Source of the DNA: Acheta domesticus
Taxonomy: Eukaryota; Arthropoda; Insecta; Orthoptera; Gryllidae
Direction: 5' to 3'
NCBI GenBank assembly: GCA_031308135.1
Contig: JAHLJT010008446.1
Span: 159,941,161 to 160,005,160, forward strand
Length of the DNA: 64,000 nucleotides
Part shown: positions 22,108 to 33,841 of the stretch, one piece after another
Position numbering within the stretch: position 1 is the stretch's first letter
Layout of the letters: the number at the start of each line of letters is the position of its first letter
Translations under genes and position numbers: made by a program
Notes under the pieces: generated by a model
Databases searched by the model: none
The model's input: only the letters and a program-made list of their open reading frames with translations
What the model was told of the DNA's origin: nothing

Positions 22108-23044
22108 TAAATATCGTTGGAAGGCCAATAAAACGAGCCATTTTTGCCCGCAATAGGACAACCAGAAGCCACTGATCTTTACTATTTGACAGAGACGTAC
22201 GGTAGAGGACAGACGAGAACGTTGTATAGAGGAAGTAATATGGTGATTCATTGATATCGATTGATTGATTAGTGCTTCCGGGCACGTTAACGGCTTATGT
22301 ACTTAGTCCCGTAAGTGTAGTACATGTGTTCCCTCCTGAGGGAGGTTCATCTTTCCCCAACGAAATATCTCCCAGCAACGGCGCGGCGTCAGAGCCGGGA
22401 CCAGCTCTAAGCTCCCGACCTCCAACTCCACGCTCCTGGCACGTCTGTCAGTGTATTACATGTAAATGTGATGGGTGTAAGTAAAGGGTGACGACAGAGC
22501 AAGGAATGGAAGATCGCGCGCGGACCGTACTGCTTCGATATTCGCGTGTGTTTGATCCGAAAAACCACGCAAAACTACCCATAAGACCAGCCGACCGCTG
22601 GAATCATCCTCCACACAGCGAACGAACTCGTCCTAGCTAATTAGCTAAAGTCGATGATCCTGCCACGGTATTTCAAAATTCAATTTTGAATCAGCTTGCA
22701 TTAAGAAATACATCTCTAGCTTGTGAATAGAAGAGATTCGGGTTCGAAGAACATTTCATTGTCACCATATAACTCAAAATTATGGGAAAACTACTAACGT
22801 TTGAAGAAACTAATATTAAAGATATAATATTGAAGAATATAATGCATTAAGAAAGAAATCTTAATGTGTCATTAATAGTGTAGTTAATAGTGTAGTTGTG
22901 GGAGGATATCAAAAATTTTTAATCTTTTCAATGGTCGAAATCCCAAAGGTTTTATTGAAAATCGTATCTTCTGCCATAAGGTGAAGCGAAGTTCTACTCG
23001 CGGAAACAGTTAATAAAAACTATGGCGTAGGCGATAAGTAAATC
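22108..23044. other. Unannotated, with a GC-richer patch at 22330-22640
   Basis: A short frame at 22272-22484 is proline/serine-rich and ends in a CxCxxCxCxxC-like run, but it has no homology I recognise. The patch may be the end of an unrecognised TE. AT-rich after 22700. Confidence 0.4.
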
Positions 23045-23683
23045 TCATTTTTAGTTTCCCGTATATATACGTCTATACGGAGTAATACACCTAGTATAGG
23101 TAAAGTTATGTAATGCTGCGCGATAAAATGGCGGATTTTAGGCAGAAAACATTCATGGCCGGGGCCTGGTAACGAACTAGTGGTGCTACAGAATGGCACA
23201 GACCTTCCCGTATTAGTTTTCTATTTCCTTTGATGTTGGCTAGCTGTTCGGACTTGACGTATATATTCTTGCCAGTTGCCATCTATAGCCGCCCAAATTA
23301 CTTTTTTAACATTTTCTTAATTTTTCAGTTTCTTAATAATAGAACGGAAATACTATTTAAGAATATTCAAGAACAGTGAAAGCTCGTCCTTAATGGCAAT
23401 TTTTTTTGAAAAATTTTGAGCGGTTTTTAAGAAAATGGCGTTAAAGCGTTACTGCAAATGCAAAACTTGAAGCTCTTTTTCACAGGAATCATTTGTGCTT
23501 TCGAAAAACATTACTTGAAGTCATTTAAAGCACATTAAGTCACAAAGAAATAGTGTTTACAAATTATGGGAAAGGTGTATATTAACGGTGTGAGATCTTT
23601 CAAAAAATTACGTTTGTGTAATTTTTGAAAAAACAAAAAATACCCCAAAATAAACTTTACGTCATATTAAAGAGTGCAAATAG

Positions 23684-24066
23684 TGTAGTGGCGGTTAAAA
23701 CATAAGTACGCCCACCGCCACTCATACCCTCGGCGGCGCCACGTCACCGCGGGAAGGCGCGCCACGGCAGCGCCGGGGCGGTGGCTGCGGCGGGGATGGA
23801 GGGGTAGCGCACACCCCTCTCCCCCCTCGCCCTCCCCGGGCGGGGACCGGGCTGGCTGCGGCCGGGCGGGCCGGCACTTACGAGATTGCGTCCGCACCGG
23901 AAAGACTGAGCCATACAGATATTCATTGTGATCGACCCTGCTTGTGATTGGAACTTCTATTTGGTATTTGGACTGATATTCTGAACTGTGTAACGACCTG
24001 GTAGCTATTTTGGAACTTCTTTCGGATTACGGCACCTCGGCAGTGAACACTGTATCGGTCACTTCA
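23684..24066 (+). repeat. 5' LTR of the gypsy element (383 bp)
   Basis: Starts TGTAGTGGCGG and ends GGTCACTTCA. It differs from the 3' LTR at two places that I see: a run of three versus four A near 23903 and T versus C near 24002. The LTR is GC-rich in the middle. Upstream TSD AATAG is at 23679-23683. Confidence 0.95.
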
Positions 24067-24068
24067 AA

Positions 24069-26072
24069 ATGGCGACGAGGAAAACGGAGCAAGAGAGCAG
24101 CGAGGTCGGGAGCCTAACACAGTTGATCGGGCTATTGCAGCAGCAGTTGCAGCTCCAGGAGGCCGCAGCGGCGCAGCAGTTGCAGTTGATGCAGGCGTCG
24201 ATGGATAAGCGGCAGGAGGACATGGAGAAACGGTACGAGGCAATGGCAAGAACGTTGGAGTCGGTGAGTCGAGCAGTCGGTACGCGATCACCTCCCCCCT
24301 TTCCGGCGTTCCGCCCGGAGGTAGAACAATGGGGAGATTACATAGAAAGGTTCGAGCAGCATACGTTATGCTATGGCGTGGCAGACGTTAGCACAAGGAA
24401 GTCATTCTTTTTGAGTACCGTCGGCACCCCCACGGTGAACCTGTTAAAGAAATTGTTCCCGGACAAGGAAATGAGCGAAGTTCAGTGGGCTGAGATGAAG
24501 GACGAGCTGAGCAAACATTTTTCGCAAACGCCTCACGTAGTGGCAGCCAGGTACGCGTTCTTTCAGTTAAGAAAGAAGGAGGGTCAGACTCACGCAGAAT
24601 GGATTACGGATTTGGTGGGGCGCGCCAAGGGCTGTCAATTCCGATGTGGAGAGAGGGAGTGCGGTGCATCCTACGCGGAGACTTTGATAAGAGACATGGT
24701 CATTCTGCACACGCCGGTGGACGAAATACGTAGAGAAGCGATTAGGGAAGCTGACCCGTCATTGGAGCAGGTGCGTAAGATAGCGGCACTTCACGAGCTG
24801 ACCGCGGAGACGGCGCGGCAGCTGACGAGCACAGCAATGGTAACACAGGTGCGGAGTTCGAGCGACCAGAAGGCGTCGGGCGAGGCGAAAGGGCGTGACA
24901 GGCGGCATAGCAGCAGGGATTCTGGCAGTAGCAGCGATAGCGATAAGCGCAGCGATACGTCGCGCGCGGGAAGACGAGGCCGCGGCAGTGAAGGCAGGGT
25001 CAAGAGCAGGGCCGTGGCAGAGAAAGAAAGAAACGGACGGACTTGGAAGTCGTGCAGGGATTGCGCCACGCGGCACGCGAGGGAAGATTGCAAGTTTCGC
25101 AGGGCCGAGTGTTTTCGGTGCGGCAAGGTTGGCCACATCAAGGAAGTGTGTAGGAGCGCGAGGAAAGTCCGGGCACAGCGTAGGGAGACCGAGGAGGAAA
25201 TGGATGTAGACGCAATGCACGCGGTGCTGGACGCGCGGGGACACAACCGGTTGATAGTGCAAATTAAATTAGCCGGAGTTCAGGTGCAGTTTCTGGTGGA
25301 CTCGGGTGCGGCAGCCACCCTTATAAACTTGGACACATATCAGAAGCTGGGAGCGCCTAAGTGTGAGAAAGTAGGTAAACGTCTGAGTGCGTATGGGAAA
25401 ACACCAATTACTACATTGGGCAAGATTGAAGTGGGGGCAACTTACAAGCAGAAGAAAGCCAGGTTGGAAGTGATAGTGGTCGACCGTTATGACGTAACAA
25501 ACATATTGGGTTTGGATTCGTTTGGCAAGTTAGGATTTGGAGTTGTAGACGAACTCAATGTCATTGCGGAGCAGGAAATTCACATTTTGGAAGAATTGGA
25601 GAGAGAGTTCCCGGAAGTGTTTGAGGACGGCCTGGGAGAATGTTCAACTTTTCAAGCCCACTTAGATTTGAAAGACGGCTGCAAACCTCGGTTTTACAAG
25701 GCGAGACCAGTTCCGTGGGCGCTCAAGGACAAGTTAGAAACAGAATTGAGGAGATGGGAGGCCGAAGGAGTCATTTCGAGGGTGTCCACCAGCCAATGGG
25801 CCACGCCGCTGGTGTTGGTAAAAAAACAGAATGGTGCGGTGCGGTTGTGCGGGGACTTCAAGTGCACAGTTAATGAACAGCTTAATGTAGAACAATTCCC
25901 CATCCCTAGACCGGAGGACTTATTCCAGAAATTGTCGGGAGGGGTAAGTTTCTCGAAAATTGACTTGCGTGATGCTTATCTTCAGATCCCCCTGGACGAG
26001 CAGGCGAAGAAGATTTTGGTTATCAACACGCCCTTGGGACTGTTCAGATTCAACCGGCTGCCCTTCGGGTGA
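24069..26072 (+). pseudogene. gypsy gag-pol part 1: Gag, protease and start of reverse transcriptase
   Basis: 667 codons from the ATG that abuts the 5' LTR. Residues 1-70 are Gln-rich and look coiled-coil; residues about 75-240 resemble the Gag core of Mag-like elements (PFPAFRPEVEQWGDYIERFE). A CX2C...HX4C-like segment, then a canonical zinc knuckle CFRCGKVGHIKEVC, lies near residue 348 and would bind RNA. Protease shows FLVDSGAAATLI near residue 408, with the Asp-Ser-Gly active site. Reverse transcriptase starts near 510 and reaches the first catalytic block SKIDLRDAYLQIPL near 630. The frame ends at a TGA at 26070-26072, right after RLPFG, where the next RT residues continue in another frame: a one-base difference in a run of G. 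Confidence 0.9.
24070..24080 (+). other. Candidate primer-binding site
   Basis: TGGCGACGAGG begins 3 bp after the 5' LTR and starts with TGG, the complement of a tRNA CCA end. Which tRNA primes was not determined. It overlaps the ATG of gag, whose T and G are its first two bases. Confidence 0.55.
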
Positions 26073-27004
26073 ACTCGGCAGCCGCGATCTTCCAGAGGTG
26101 CCTGGAACAGGTAACTGCGCAGCTGCCGGGATGCGTGAACTATTTAGACGACATCATCGTCACGGGAGCCACGAGGGAGCAGCACAGGCAGAATCTGAGG
26201 AAGCTGTTGGCGGTTTTGCGGGACAACGGGCTGAGAGTAAACAGAGAGAAGTGTGAGTTCTTTAAAGATGAGGTCACATTTTTGGGACATGTTTTGAATA
26301 AGGATGGTATCGCTCCCACCCAAGAACATGTGAAAGCCATACTCGACCTCCCCCCACCTCAGGATATCAAGCAGTTACAGGCACTGATAGGCAAGGTGAA
26401 CTATTATAATAAGTTTATAAAGGGGTTCTCTTCGATCGCGGCGCCATTAAATGCTTTAAAGAAGAAAGGGGTTAAATTTCAATGGACACAGCCGTGCCAG
26501 GAAGCTTTGGATAAACTCAAGAGGGCGATGGTGAAGGCGACCAGGTTGTCACATTTCAGGCCAGGGAGAGTGACAACGGTGGCGGCAGACGCGTCGGACT
26601 ACGGAGTGGGGGCGGTGCTCTCCCAGAAAGATGAATGGGGTGTGGAAAGGCCCATCGCGTTCGCATCAAAGACTCTGAATAAATATCAGCGTAATTATGC
26701 TCAAGTGGAGAAGGAAGCTTTAGCTTTGGTCTTTGGGGTACGCAAATTTAATGACTTTCTTTACGGATCCAAATTTCACCTCATCACCGACCACAAGCCC
26801 CTGGTCCACTTATTTCATCCGGGGAAGAAGCTGCCGGAGGGTACTGTGAAGAAGCTGCAGCGCTGGGCACTGTTCCTGTCAGACTACAACTACACATTAC
26901 ATTACAGGTCTACAGGGCAGCATGGAACGCAGACGCGCTGTCACGGCTTCCGGCTGGACCAGACGTGGAGTTCGACGCCGGGGAAGAAGAGTGCTTGCAG
27001 CTAG
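26069..27004 (+). pseudogene. gypsy pol part 2: rest of reverse transcriptase and RNase H
   Basis: 311 codons in a shifted frame directly continuing part 1. NSAAAIFQRCLEQ is followed by CVNYLDDIIVTG, where YLDD holds the two catalytic Asp of the RT active site. HFRPGRVTTVAADASDYGVG begins RNase H with its first catalytic Asp, and ITDHKPLVHLFHP is the conserved RNase H end. The frame leaves the expected sequence after YRSTGQHG near 26925 and stops at 27004; from there the pol sequence continues in the next frame, again by a one-base difference, here in a run of A. Otherwise no damage is visible. Confidence 0.9.
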
Positions 27005-28443
27005 ATCTGGAGGAGCTGCAAGCGGTGCAGGACTTTCCGGTGGATGCGACGCGGGGGGCGGAGGAGACGGCGAAGGACCCGGAACTAAGGTGGGTGCTGG
27101 ACTGCATGCGGCACGGTTGGCCGGCCAGGTTGCTGCGTAGTAATGCGCGATGGTGGGCCAGGAAGGACAGACTCTCTCTGAAGGCGGGAGTGCTACTGTT
27201 GGCATCGGAGGAGGCGACACGAGTGGTGGTGCCCAAGTCCTTGAGGAAACAGGTCCTTCAGCTTCTGCACGAGGGTCACTGGGGCCTGGTTAGAACGAAG
27301 CAGTTAGCGAGGAAATACTGCTTCTGGGACGGCATGTCGGAGGACATCCAAGACCTCGTACGCAGGTGTGAGTCGTGCCAGGTGAACCAGGCGGCCCCCA
27401 GGAAAGACCTCGTCTCCTGGCCCTCCCCGAAGCACCCGTGGGAGAGGGTGCATGCGGATTTCGCGGGCCCGTTTTGGGGCTCCATGTGGTTGCTGGTGGT
27501 GGATGCATTTTCCAATTTTCCTTTTGCAGTGGAGATGCGGTCCACCACAGCAGCAGCAACCATTGACACGCTGGAGCGCATCTTCGTGGCGGAAGGCCTG
27601 CCGGAGACTCTGGTAACCGACAACGGAGCACAGTTCACGGCCGGAGAATTCGCGAAGTTCTGCAAAACCAATGGCATTCATCACATGTGTGCGCCGCCGT
27701 TTCATCCTCAGTCGAACGGAGAAGCAGAGAGGTTCGTGAGGACGTTCAAGACAGCCATGGGTAAGGCGAGAGCGGCCGGTTCCACGAGGGACCGGGCCTT
27801 GCTGCGGGTGCTGGCTTCATATAGGGCACTGCCGGGCCGAGATGGCAAGAGCCCGGCAGAACTACTTCATGGGCGCCAGCCGCGGACCCACCTCTCCCTG
27901 TTACAGCCGGGGGAGGAGTATACATCACAGGGCTCCCCTCCCAAGTACAGAGTGGGGGAGAAGGTATTCTGTACCACTTTCAAGGCGTCACCAGCGTGGG
28001 TGGCAGGCGTGGTGCACAAAATACATGGTTCCAGAATGTATGAGGTGAGGACGCTCCATAAGAAAGTAATGAGGCATCAGGGGCAAGTAAGGCCGCGCTT
28101 CGAGAAAGCGGAAGTAGACGACCACACTCCGAGGTCAGAGGACGAATACAGGGAAGCTGTAATGCGTCAGTTCGCTGATACAACGTCATTGCAGGGAGGC
28201 AGTCGGAGAGAGCTGACGGGACCTGCGGTGGCGGATAGCGAACGAGGGCAGCGGGAAGCTGTGGTGCGGAGGCAGCCCGGTGGCGGAGGCGCGCCATCCC
28301 GAGCAGCGGGTTCGTCCGGAGACGAGCGGAGGCCACCAAGGGACACGCAGGAGAGTCCCGAGCAGCAGCTACCGCAGAGGAGTGGCTGCGACGCAGGGTG
28401 CGGTTTGCACCGTACGCGTCGCAATTGGGCGCGGAGGGTGTAG
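26965..28443 (+). pseudogene. gypsy pol part 3: integrase
   Basis: 492-codon frame; its first ATG is internal to pol and not a natural start. The HHCC zinc-binding domain spans about residues 93-140 (HEGHWGLVRTKQLARKYCFW, then CESC). The catalytic core has Asp at about 165 (HADFAGPF), Asp at about 219 (VTDNGAQF) and Glu at about 254 (NGEAERF), with 34 residues between the last two, as in DDE integrases. A GPY/F-like module follows (YRVGEKVFCTTFKASPAWVA to about 385). The Arg/Gly-rich tail of about 90 residues is of unknown role and I see no chromodomain. The stop TAG is formed by bases 3-5 of the 3' LTR. Confidence 0.9.
28427..28438 (+). other. Polypurine tract
   Basis: GGGCGCGGAGGG immediately precedes the TG of the 3' LTR, the expected place for plus-strand priming. 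It is purine-rich with two C interruptions and lies inside the integrase reading frame. Confidence 0.6.
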
Positions 28444-28822
28444 TGGCGGTTAAAACATAAGTACGCCCACCGCCACTCATACCCTCGGCGGCGCCACGTC
28501 ACCGCGGGAAGGCGCGCCACGGCAGCGCCGGGGCGGTGGCTGCGGCGGGGATGGAGGGGTAGCGCACACCCCTCTCCCCCCTCGCCCTCCCCGGGCGGGG
28601 ACCGGGCTGGCTGCGGCCGGGCGGGCCGGCACTTACGAGATTGCGTCCGCACCGGAAAAGACTGAGCCATACAGATATTCATTGTGATCGACCCTGCTTG
28701 TGATTGGAACTTCTATTTGGTATTTGGACTGATATTCTGAACTGTGTAACGACCTGGCAGCTATTTTGGAACTTCTTTCGGATTACGGCACCTCGGCAGT
28801 GAACACTGTATCGGTCACTTCA
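28439..28822 (+). repeat. 3' LTR of the gypsy element (384 bp)
   Basis: Near-identical to the LTR at 23684-24066, followed by TSD AATAG at 28823-28827. Confidence 0.95.
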
Positions 28823-29936
28823 AATAGCACTATCCGTTCGAAAAGTTTGGAGAAAAAATTTGGGGACATATTTGAGAAATTGTGTTTGAGCGTTTCTGAA
28901 GATTTTGGGCTAGTTTTCACAGAAAACGGTTGAGTTTTCGTCAAACTTTATTGACATTATATACAGCACATGTACTCATAAACATAATGTTAACAAATTG
29001 CCGTTAATGTAAATGTTAACAACGTAGGAGAGAAGTCAAAGAGATTTCATTTTGTGAGTTGTGAAAAAATAAAAGTGCAACATGACGTATATGTCATCAC
29101 GTAGAGTACATTAGGTACTATCACTTCCAACAGTTGAAAGAAACAATTTTTGAGCCGTTTTTGAGAAAATCTTGTTTTTTGTAATTTTTTCAAATTACAC
29201 ACATTGCTCGCAATATTGCGTGAAAACTACTAAACGTTCCTAAAATGTGTTCGTAATGTGTCAAAAATGTTTCTTAAAGAAAGAACTGATTTTGAAGAAC
29301 AAATTTTATTTGAAGGAAAAATCTCAATCTTCAATTTTGTAGTTGGAGGAAGATACCGAAAAAAATTCAAACTTTTTCAGTTTTCGAAAACGCAGAGTTA
29401 ACCGTAGAAATTGAACTTACGCATACTTAATACGTGTATTTTACTCTATACTTACAAGAAATTTAAAGAAAAAAGCTTGGTCCGTTTTAGAGAAGATTTT
29501 GAAAATGTGTGGAGGGCTTCATGTAAAGTGCCCCCAAATTTTTAGAAAGTTTTTCAATTCTCTAAGCTTCGACTAGAGCCAGATGGATAGGGGTTTCGTC
29601 AATTTGGAAAAATCCTACGCTTGGTTCAGGCGCTAGATGGACGGACGAACAGACAGACGTACAGAGAGACTGACAGATGAACAGACGGACGTATTGCTTT
29701 CAATTGTTTTTTTGGTATCAAGGACTTACAAATCAGGGGATTCTGGATACACCACGTGTTAGGGGATATTTTTTTTTAATTTAGCACCTGATTTTATGCA
29801 CTTTTTCGTTACTAGGGTCCGGCAATGAATTTTGTTCTGCGAAAAATTTGCCATTTTGTCGGGCAGCATTTCATAACTTTCCCTATACTACGGATATTAC
29901 TTTGTATTTACGTATATAAACGGGAAGGTAAAAGTG

Positions 29937-31170
29937 GATAAAATAAGTTGCTAAAATAATTGATGAAGGTTGAGATAAAAATGCACAGAAAATAAAATAG
30001 TATCTTTCATTTTATTGTGAAAGATTATTTGGTATTTTCCTTCAATTTAATTTTACATTGATTTCGGCTTCTTTCCTGTCCACTCATGCTGTGGAGAGGG
30101 GACACACAATAGAACTAAATATGCAAAATTGTAAAGAAGAATTATCATAAAGGTCGTATTTTGTAAAATACTGCCTAAGAACATAATCCGGCTCCAATCT
30201 GTCTTCCTTCATTTCCTCATGTCTTTCATCTATCATTCATATGCACCCAAACTGTCCCCTCATCATTTCCCCTTTTGTCATCTACCCGACCCCAAAACAC
30301 GTCATCAGTAGAATTTACTTGTCTTCAAAAAAAAGCCGTGTCCTCGTAAGACAGGCAAACCTGGGTTTAAAAGGCTTAGGGAAACATCGCTTTGAAGATA
30401 TTCCCGCCTGTTGCAATAATCTTTGTTTTGTACGTCATAATCGGCAAACTTCAAAAATCTGTACGATGTAGGATGGCGTGTAATTCTCTATCCACCAGCA
30501 TCACACTTACAAGGTTCTGTGTCGATGGTTTCTTTTAAACTGCCAAAACCATCGTCTTTCCTTAGCGTGTGACATACTTATACAAAGAACTAAGAAAAAA
30601 TTATAATTTGTAACTACATTAGTCAAGGTCAGAATATTACTGGGTGCTACCAAAATGTATACAAATTTATAATAAACTCCAAAATAAATACACAGAAGTG
30701 TTTCAGTCACTTTCAAAGTATATTTATAGTCAAGGAGGTTGAATGTGGTGGGGCAACTTTTTATTATTTTTAACTGCAGTCCAGCAGTTGGAAAAATCTG
30801 AAAAAAATCACAACAATTTGCGTTTTTGGAGGAACTTTTGAGATTTTCTGGAGCCTGTTCCAGGGTTCTAAGACACAGTAAAAAATACTTTTTCCTTTTA
30901 AAAACATGTTTTTGTATTTGAATTCGATCTTAGAAAATATCAAAAAATGTTTTTCTGATTATAGAAATTATTTTCTTATTTATATTTTTCAGTCAGATAA
31001 AACAGTATTAAATTGACGAAAAATTTGTAATTCAAAAACACGTTTTAGGCTGAAGAGGCGTGTGGGTGGTGGGACGGGGACTAAGAAACTTTTCAAAATA
31101 TAATTTTGTGTCGAATTACTGTGTATGTATTCCTATCTTTTGGTTTAGGGGAACTTTTTACCACTATTAC
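29937..31170. other. No recognised feature
   Basis: AT-rich flank between family F copy 4 and the LINE at 31171. The small frames at 30241-30471 and 30507-30716 show no domain. Nothing repeats elsewhere in the window as far as I can see. Confidence 0.4.
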
Positions 31171-31181
31171 CAGGGGCACAA

Positions 31182-31994
31182 ATGGATTATGTGAATTCCG
31201 CGATTAAACATATTTTCAACCCACCAATAACATTCCTAAATAATGTCTTTCACATTAGGAATGCTTCAGGTTCCGATGGTATCAATGCCAAACTGCTAAA
31301 AAATAGCCTAAATCTGATTTACCCAATCATTACCGAAATAATAAATTTCTCACTAATGAGCGGACAATACCCTTCATCTTGGAAGACTGCGCTCGTGCAT
31401 CCTATTCCCAAAACAGCATCAAACAAAAACACTATTGAATACCGCCCAATAAGCATACTCCCAACTATCTCTAAAGTACTCGAAAAAGTCGTCCGGAAGC
31501 AAAGTGAACAGTATCTCCAAAAAAAATCACTTTTAAATGATCAGCAATCAGGTTTCCGTTCCGGCAGGAATACTGGAACCGCGCTACTAAACGTTATTGA
31601 AGACGCCAGAAAAGCAATAGATGACAGTAATGTAACTATTTTGATACTTTTGGATTTCAGCAAAGCGTTCGATTCCGTAGATCATGAAATCTTGGTCGCA
31701 AAACTAAAAATCATGGGATTTGCACAGCAGACACGTACATGGTTTCTCAATTACTTAACTTCACGAACCCAAAGAGTGGTATCCGGTAGCCGCAGCTCAA
31801 GTGACTTGGTACTAAACCGCGGAGTTGCTCAAGGTACTGTGTTAGGGCCATTAGCCTTCTTAATCTATGTAAATGACGTAGGTAATGCGCTTAAATATTG
31901 TAGTCATCAAATGTATGCGGATGATCTTCAGATATATCTAAGCGGTCATCCATCTCACCTCTTCTCACTCGCACAAAAATTAATGAAGATTTGA
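31182..31994 (+). pseudogene. LINE reverse transcriptase domain
   Basis: 270 codons, no natural start. RT blocks appear in order: ASGSDGINAKLLKNS, WKTALVHPIPK, YRPISILPTISKVLEKVV, QSGFRSGRNTGTALL, ILLDFSKAFDSVDHEIL (first catalytic Asp), GVAQGTVLGPLAFLIYVND and MYADDLQIYL (catalytic YADD). The active-site residues are preserved. The frame ends at a TGA at about 31994, just past the thumb start, and the sequence continues in other frames. As a TPRT enzyme it would reverse-transcribe its own RNA at a nicked target, but this copy lacks an endonuclease and is dead. Confidence 0.9.
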
Positions 31995-32024
31995 TAACAC
32001 TGAGCAACTGGGCAGCGTCCCCTA

Positions 32025-32720
32025 GGCTTACAGTTAAACCCAAATAAGTCACAGTGCATGATTATCAGTTCGAAAAGCACTATGAATAAAATCTCATCTG
32101 CTGCTCTGCCTAAAATTTATATTAATGACACCGTTCTACCTTGGTGTTCAGAAGTCAAAAACCTAGGTGTACTTATCGACAACACCCTCAGCTGGAACTC
32201 GCATGTAGATTCAACCTGCCGTAAAGTTTTTGCCTCAATGCATTCCCTGAAACGCCTACGAACACTTTTACCAATTAGCACACGTGAGACTCTCATCAAA
32301 TCTCTTATTATGCCACATTTCGACTATTGTGACTTTCTTCTGACCAACATGACATTTAAATTACAACGTAAACTTCAAGTAACCCAGAACGCATGCGTAC
32401 GGTTTATTTTTGATTTAAGGAAATACGATCATGTATCAGATTTTTTCGACAAACTTCAAATGCTTACTCTAGACAAAAGGCGGTTATTTCATTCTCTACT
32501 TCTTCTTTATAAAATTTTAAACGGTACACATGTAACACGCCTTATAAGTAACTTCAATCCTCTGAAATTAAATCGAGCTCGTGATTCAGCACTGCTTTGT
32601 GTACCAACTCACAACACTACTTCGTTCAGTAGATCATTCACCATTACAGCTATCCGAACCTGGAATAAACTACCAGCAAGCCTAAAACATTCAAATACCT
32701 TCCGTAAATTCAAAAATTAA
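32025..32720 (+). pseudogene. LINE ORF2 C-terminal domain
   Basis: Frame-shifted continuation of the RT. GLQLNPNKSQCMIISS is followed by VKNLGVLIDNTLSWNSHVD, the conserved block after the RT fingers and palm, then IMPHFDYCDFLLTN and TRLISNFNPLKLN. The end SRSFTITAIRTWNKLPASLK matches the WNxLP motif of the LINE tail, as in the minus-strand remnant at 19095. Ends with TAA at 32718-32720. At least two frameshifts separate it from the RT at 31985-32030. Confidence 0.85.
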
Positions 32721-33399
32721 TTAACCACATGGGTAAGGAATAATGACATGCAGAATGGCTGTTAACATCTCCTTCAATCTCCAGACTTTTCTCACCTCCA
32801 GCACCCGGTCACCGCACCCTCTAAATCCTGTACTTTCCGCACTCTCTAAATTCAAAATTCCATCCCATACTTCATGACTCCCTTCACTTTCCATTCTGTA
32901 TCAACCCCTGTAAATTATTTAATACAATCATATAATTTTCAGTGTATCTTAATGGAATTGTTTAAATAAAATATACATAAAGTGACTAGCGACATTCCAG
33001 ATAAACCTACTTATACTCGTAGCTATTTTTGTATTATCATCATAATCTTTACTGCAACATATTGGTATAAATACAATTTGATGTTAAGATCCTACTATAG
33101 TTTTATATTGTTCCTGAATACTGTCAATATTGTATTTTAAATTATTGTTACTATTAGCCTATAATGTATTGTACTCCTCTGGTGTTAAAAATGATTTATA
33201 CTTATGTAAAGTGCTCATGTAACCGAATGTACCTTGATGTAACGTCTCTGGAATAACTTCTCGTCTTCCGTCTACTTTCTTCCTCCTTTTCTTCGCTTCT
33301 TCTCCCTTCCCTTTGCTCACAAACTTCCCCATTTTTTCGTTACGACTCGCCCCCCCCTCCGAACATCTTTCTCTTCTCTTTCTCTACTGTATATATATT

Positions 33400-33745
33400 C
33401 TGCTCTATTAATGTTCGGCCCTAAGCCGCAATCCTGATTGAGATTTTTCTGGGTTTACTCAATCGCTTAAGGCGTACGCCGGGATGGTCCCTTGTATTGC
33501 ACTCCCAGTCATAAATGTACAGTTGTCCCCCCTTTTAGTCTCTCTCCTTTCTTCTTTCTCTTTCGACCTTTCTTCGTTTCCATCTGTGTTTACACTCTCT
33601 TTCACTTCTCTCTTTGTTCTTAAAATGTTCGGCCTTTAGCCGCCATCCTGATTGAGGTTTTCTGGGTTTACTCAATCGCTTAAGGCGTATGCCGGGGTGG
33701 TCCCTAGTTTTGCTCTCCCAGATGTAAATGTACAGCTGGCCCTCC
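33400..33745 (+). repeat. Tandemly duplicated stem-loop block in the LINE 3' UTR
   Basis: Two copies of a roughly 110-bp block start at about 33412 and 33627. Each has ATGTTCGGCC...TAGCCGC or similar, then the stem GATTGAG...CTCAATC (33436-33442 with 33458-33464; 33650-33656 with 33671-33677), then GGC/GCC (33471-33480; 33684-33693), then GGTCCCT and ATAAATGTACAG or a close form. A pyrimidine-rich spacer separates them. A related single block lies at 61410-61515. Confidence 0.8.
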
Positions 33746-33840
33746 CCCTCTTAAAATATTATTTCTCTGTATTAATGTAGATTGAGTGGTTAGGCGGAAG
33801 AGCAGGCCCTATGGCCTGAGCCTCGCCGTTAATAAAGGCA

Positions 33841-33841
<1 letters not shown>

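Larger units (their letters stand above)
23684..28822 (+). mobile_element. Ty3/gypsy LTR retrotransposon, nearly intact, very young
   Basis: Complete in structure: 5' LTR, primer-binding candidate, gag-pol, polypurine tract, 3' LTR, and a 5-bp TSD AATAG at 23679-23683 and 28823-28827. Gene order is Gag with zinc knuckle, protease, reverse transcriptase, RNase H, integrase, which is the Ty3/gypsy order. There is no envelope gene between integrase and the 3' LTR. The LTRs differ at only about two of 384 positions, so insertion is recent. The reading frame is interrupted twice by single-base changes. The protein style is that of K02A2.6/Mag-like elements. It sits inside family F copy 4. Confidence 0.95.
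23045..29936. mobile_element. Family F copy 4, split by the gypsy element
   Basis: The left TIR begins TTTTTAGTTTCCCGTATATA and runs to CCTGGTAACGA at about 23175. The body then starts at once with ACTAGTGGTGCTACAGAATG and runs to 23683. The gypsy insertion occupies 23684-28822 with TSD AATAG. The body resumes and ends in the inverted TIR, GGGCAGCATTTCATAACTTT then ACGTATATAAACGGGAAGGT, at 29936. Without the gypsy the element is about 1.75 kb. This is the copy that best shows the full architecture: TIR of about 125 bp, inner edge, AT-rich body with TTTGG modules, GGACGGAC tract, TIR. Confidence 0.8.

Noticed and set aside
22272..22484. Short Cys-containing protein as a host gene
   Set aside because: Only 70 codons, no recognised domain, no splice or promoter context; the Cys cluster is only at the very end.
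24759..28682. Long minus-strand and off-frame reading frames over the gypsy element
   Set aside because: These are shadows of gag-pol and the LTRs. The plus-strand frames carry zinc knuckle, protease, RT, RNase H and integrase motifs.
23684..28822. An endogenous retrovirus with an envelope gene
   Set aside because: Integrase runs almost to the 3' LTR and no transmembrane envelope frame exists between them.
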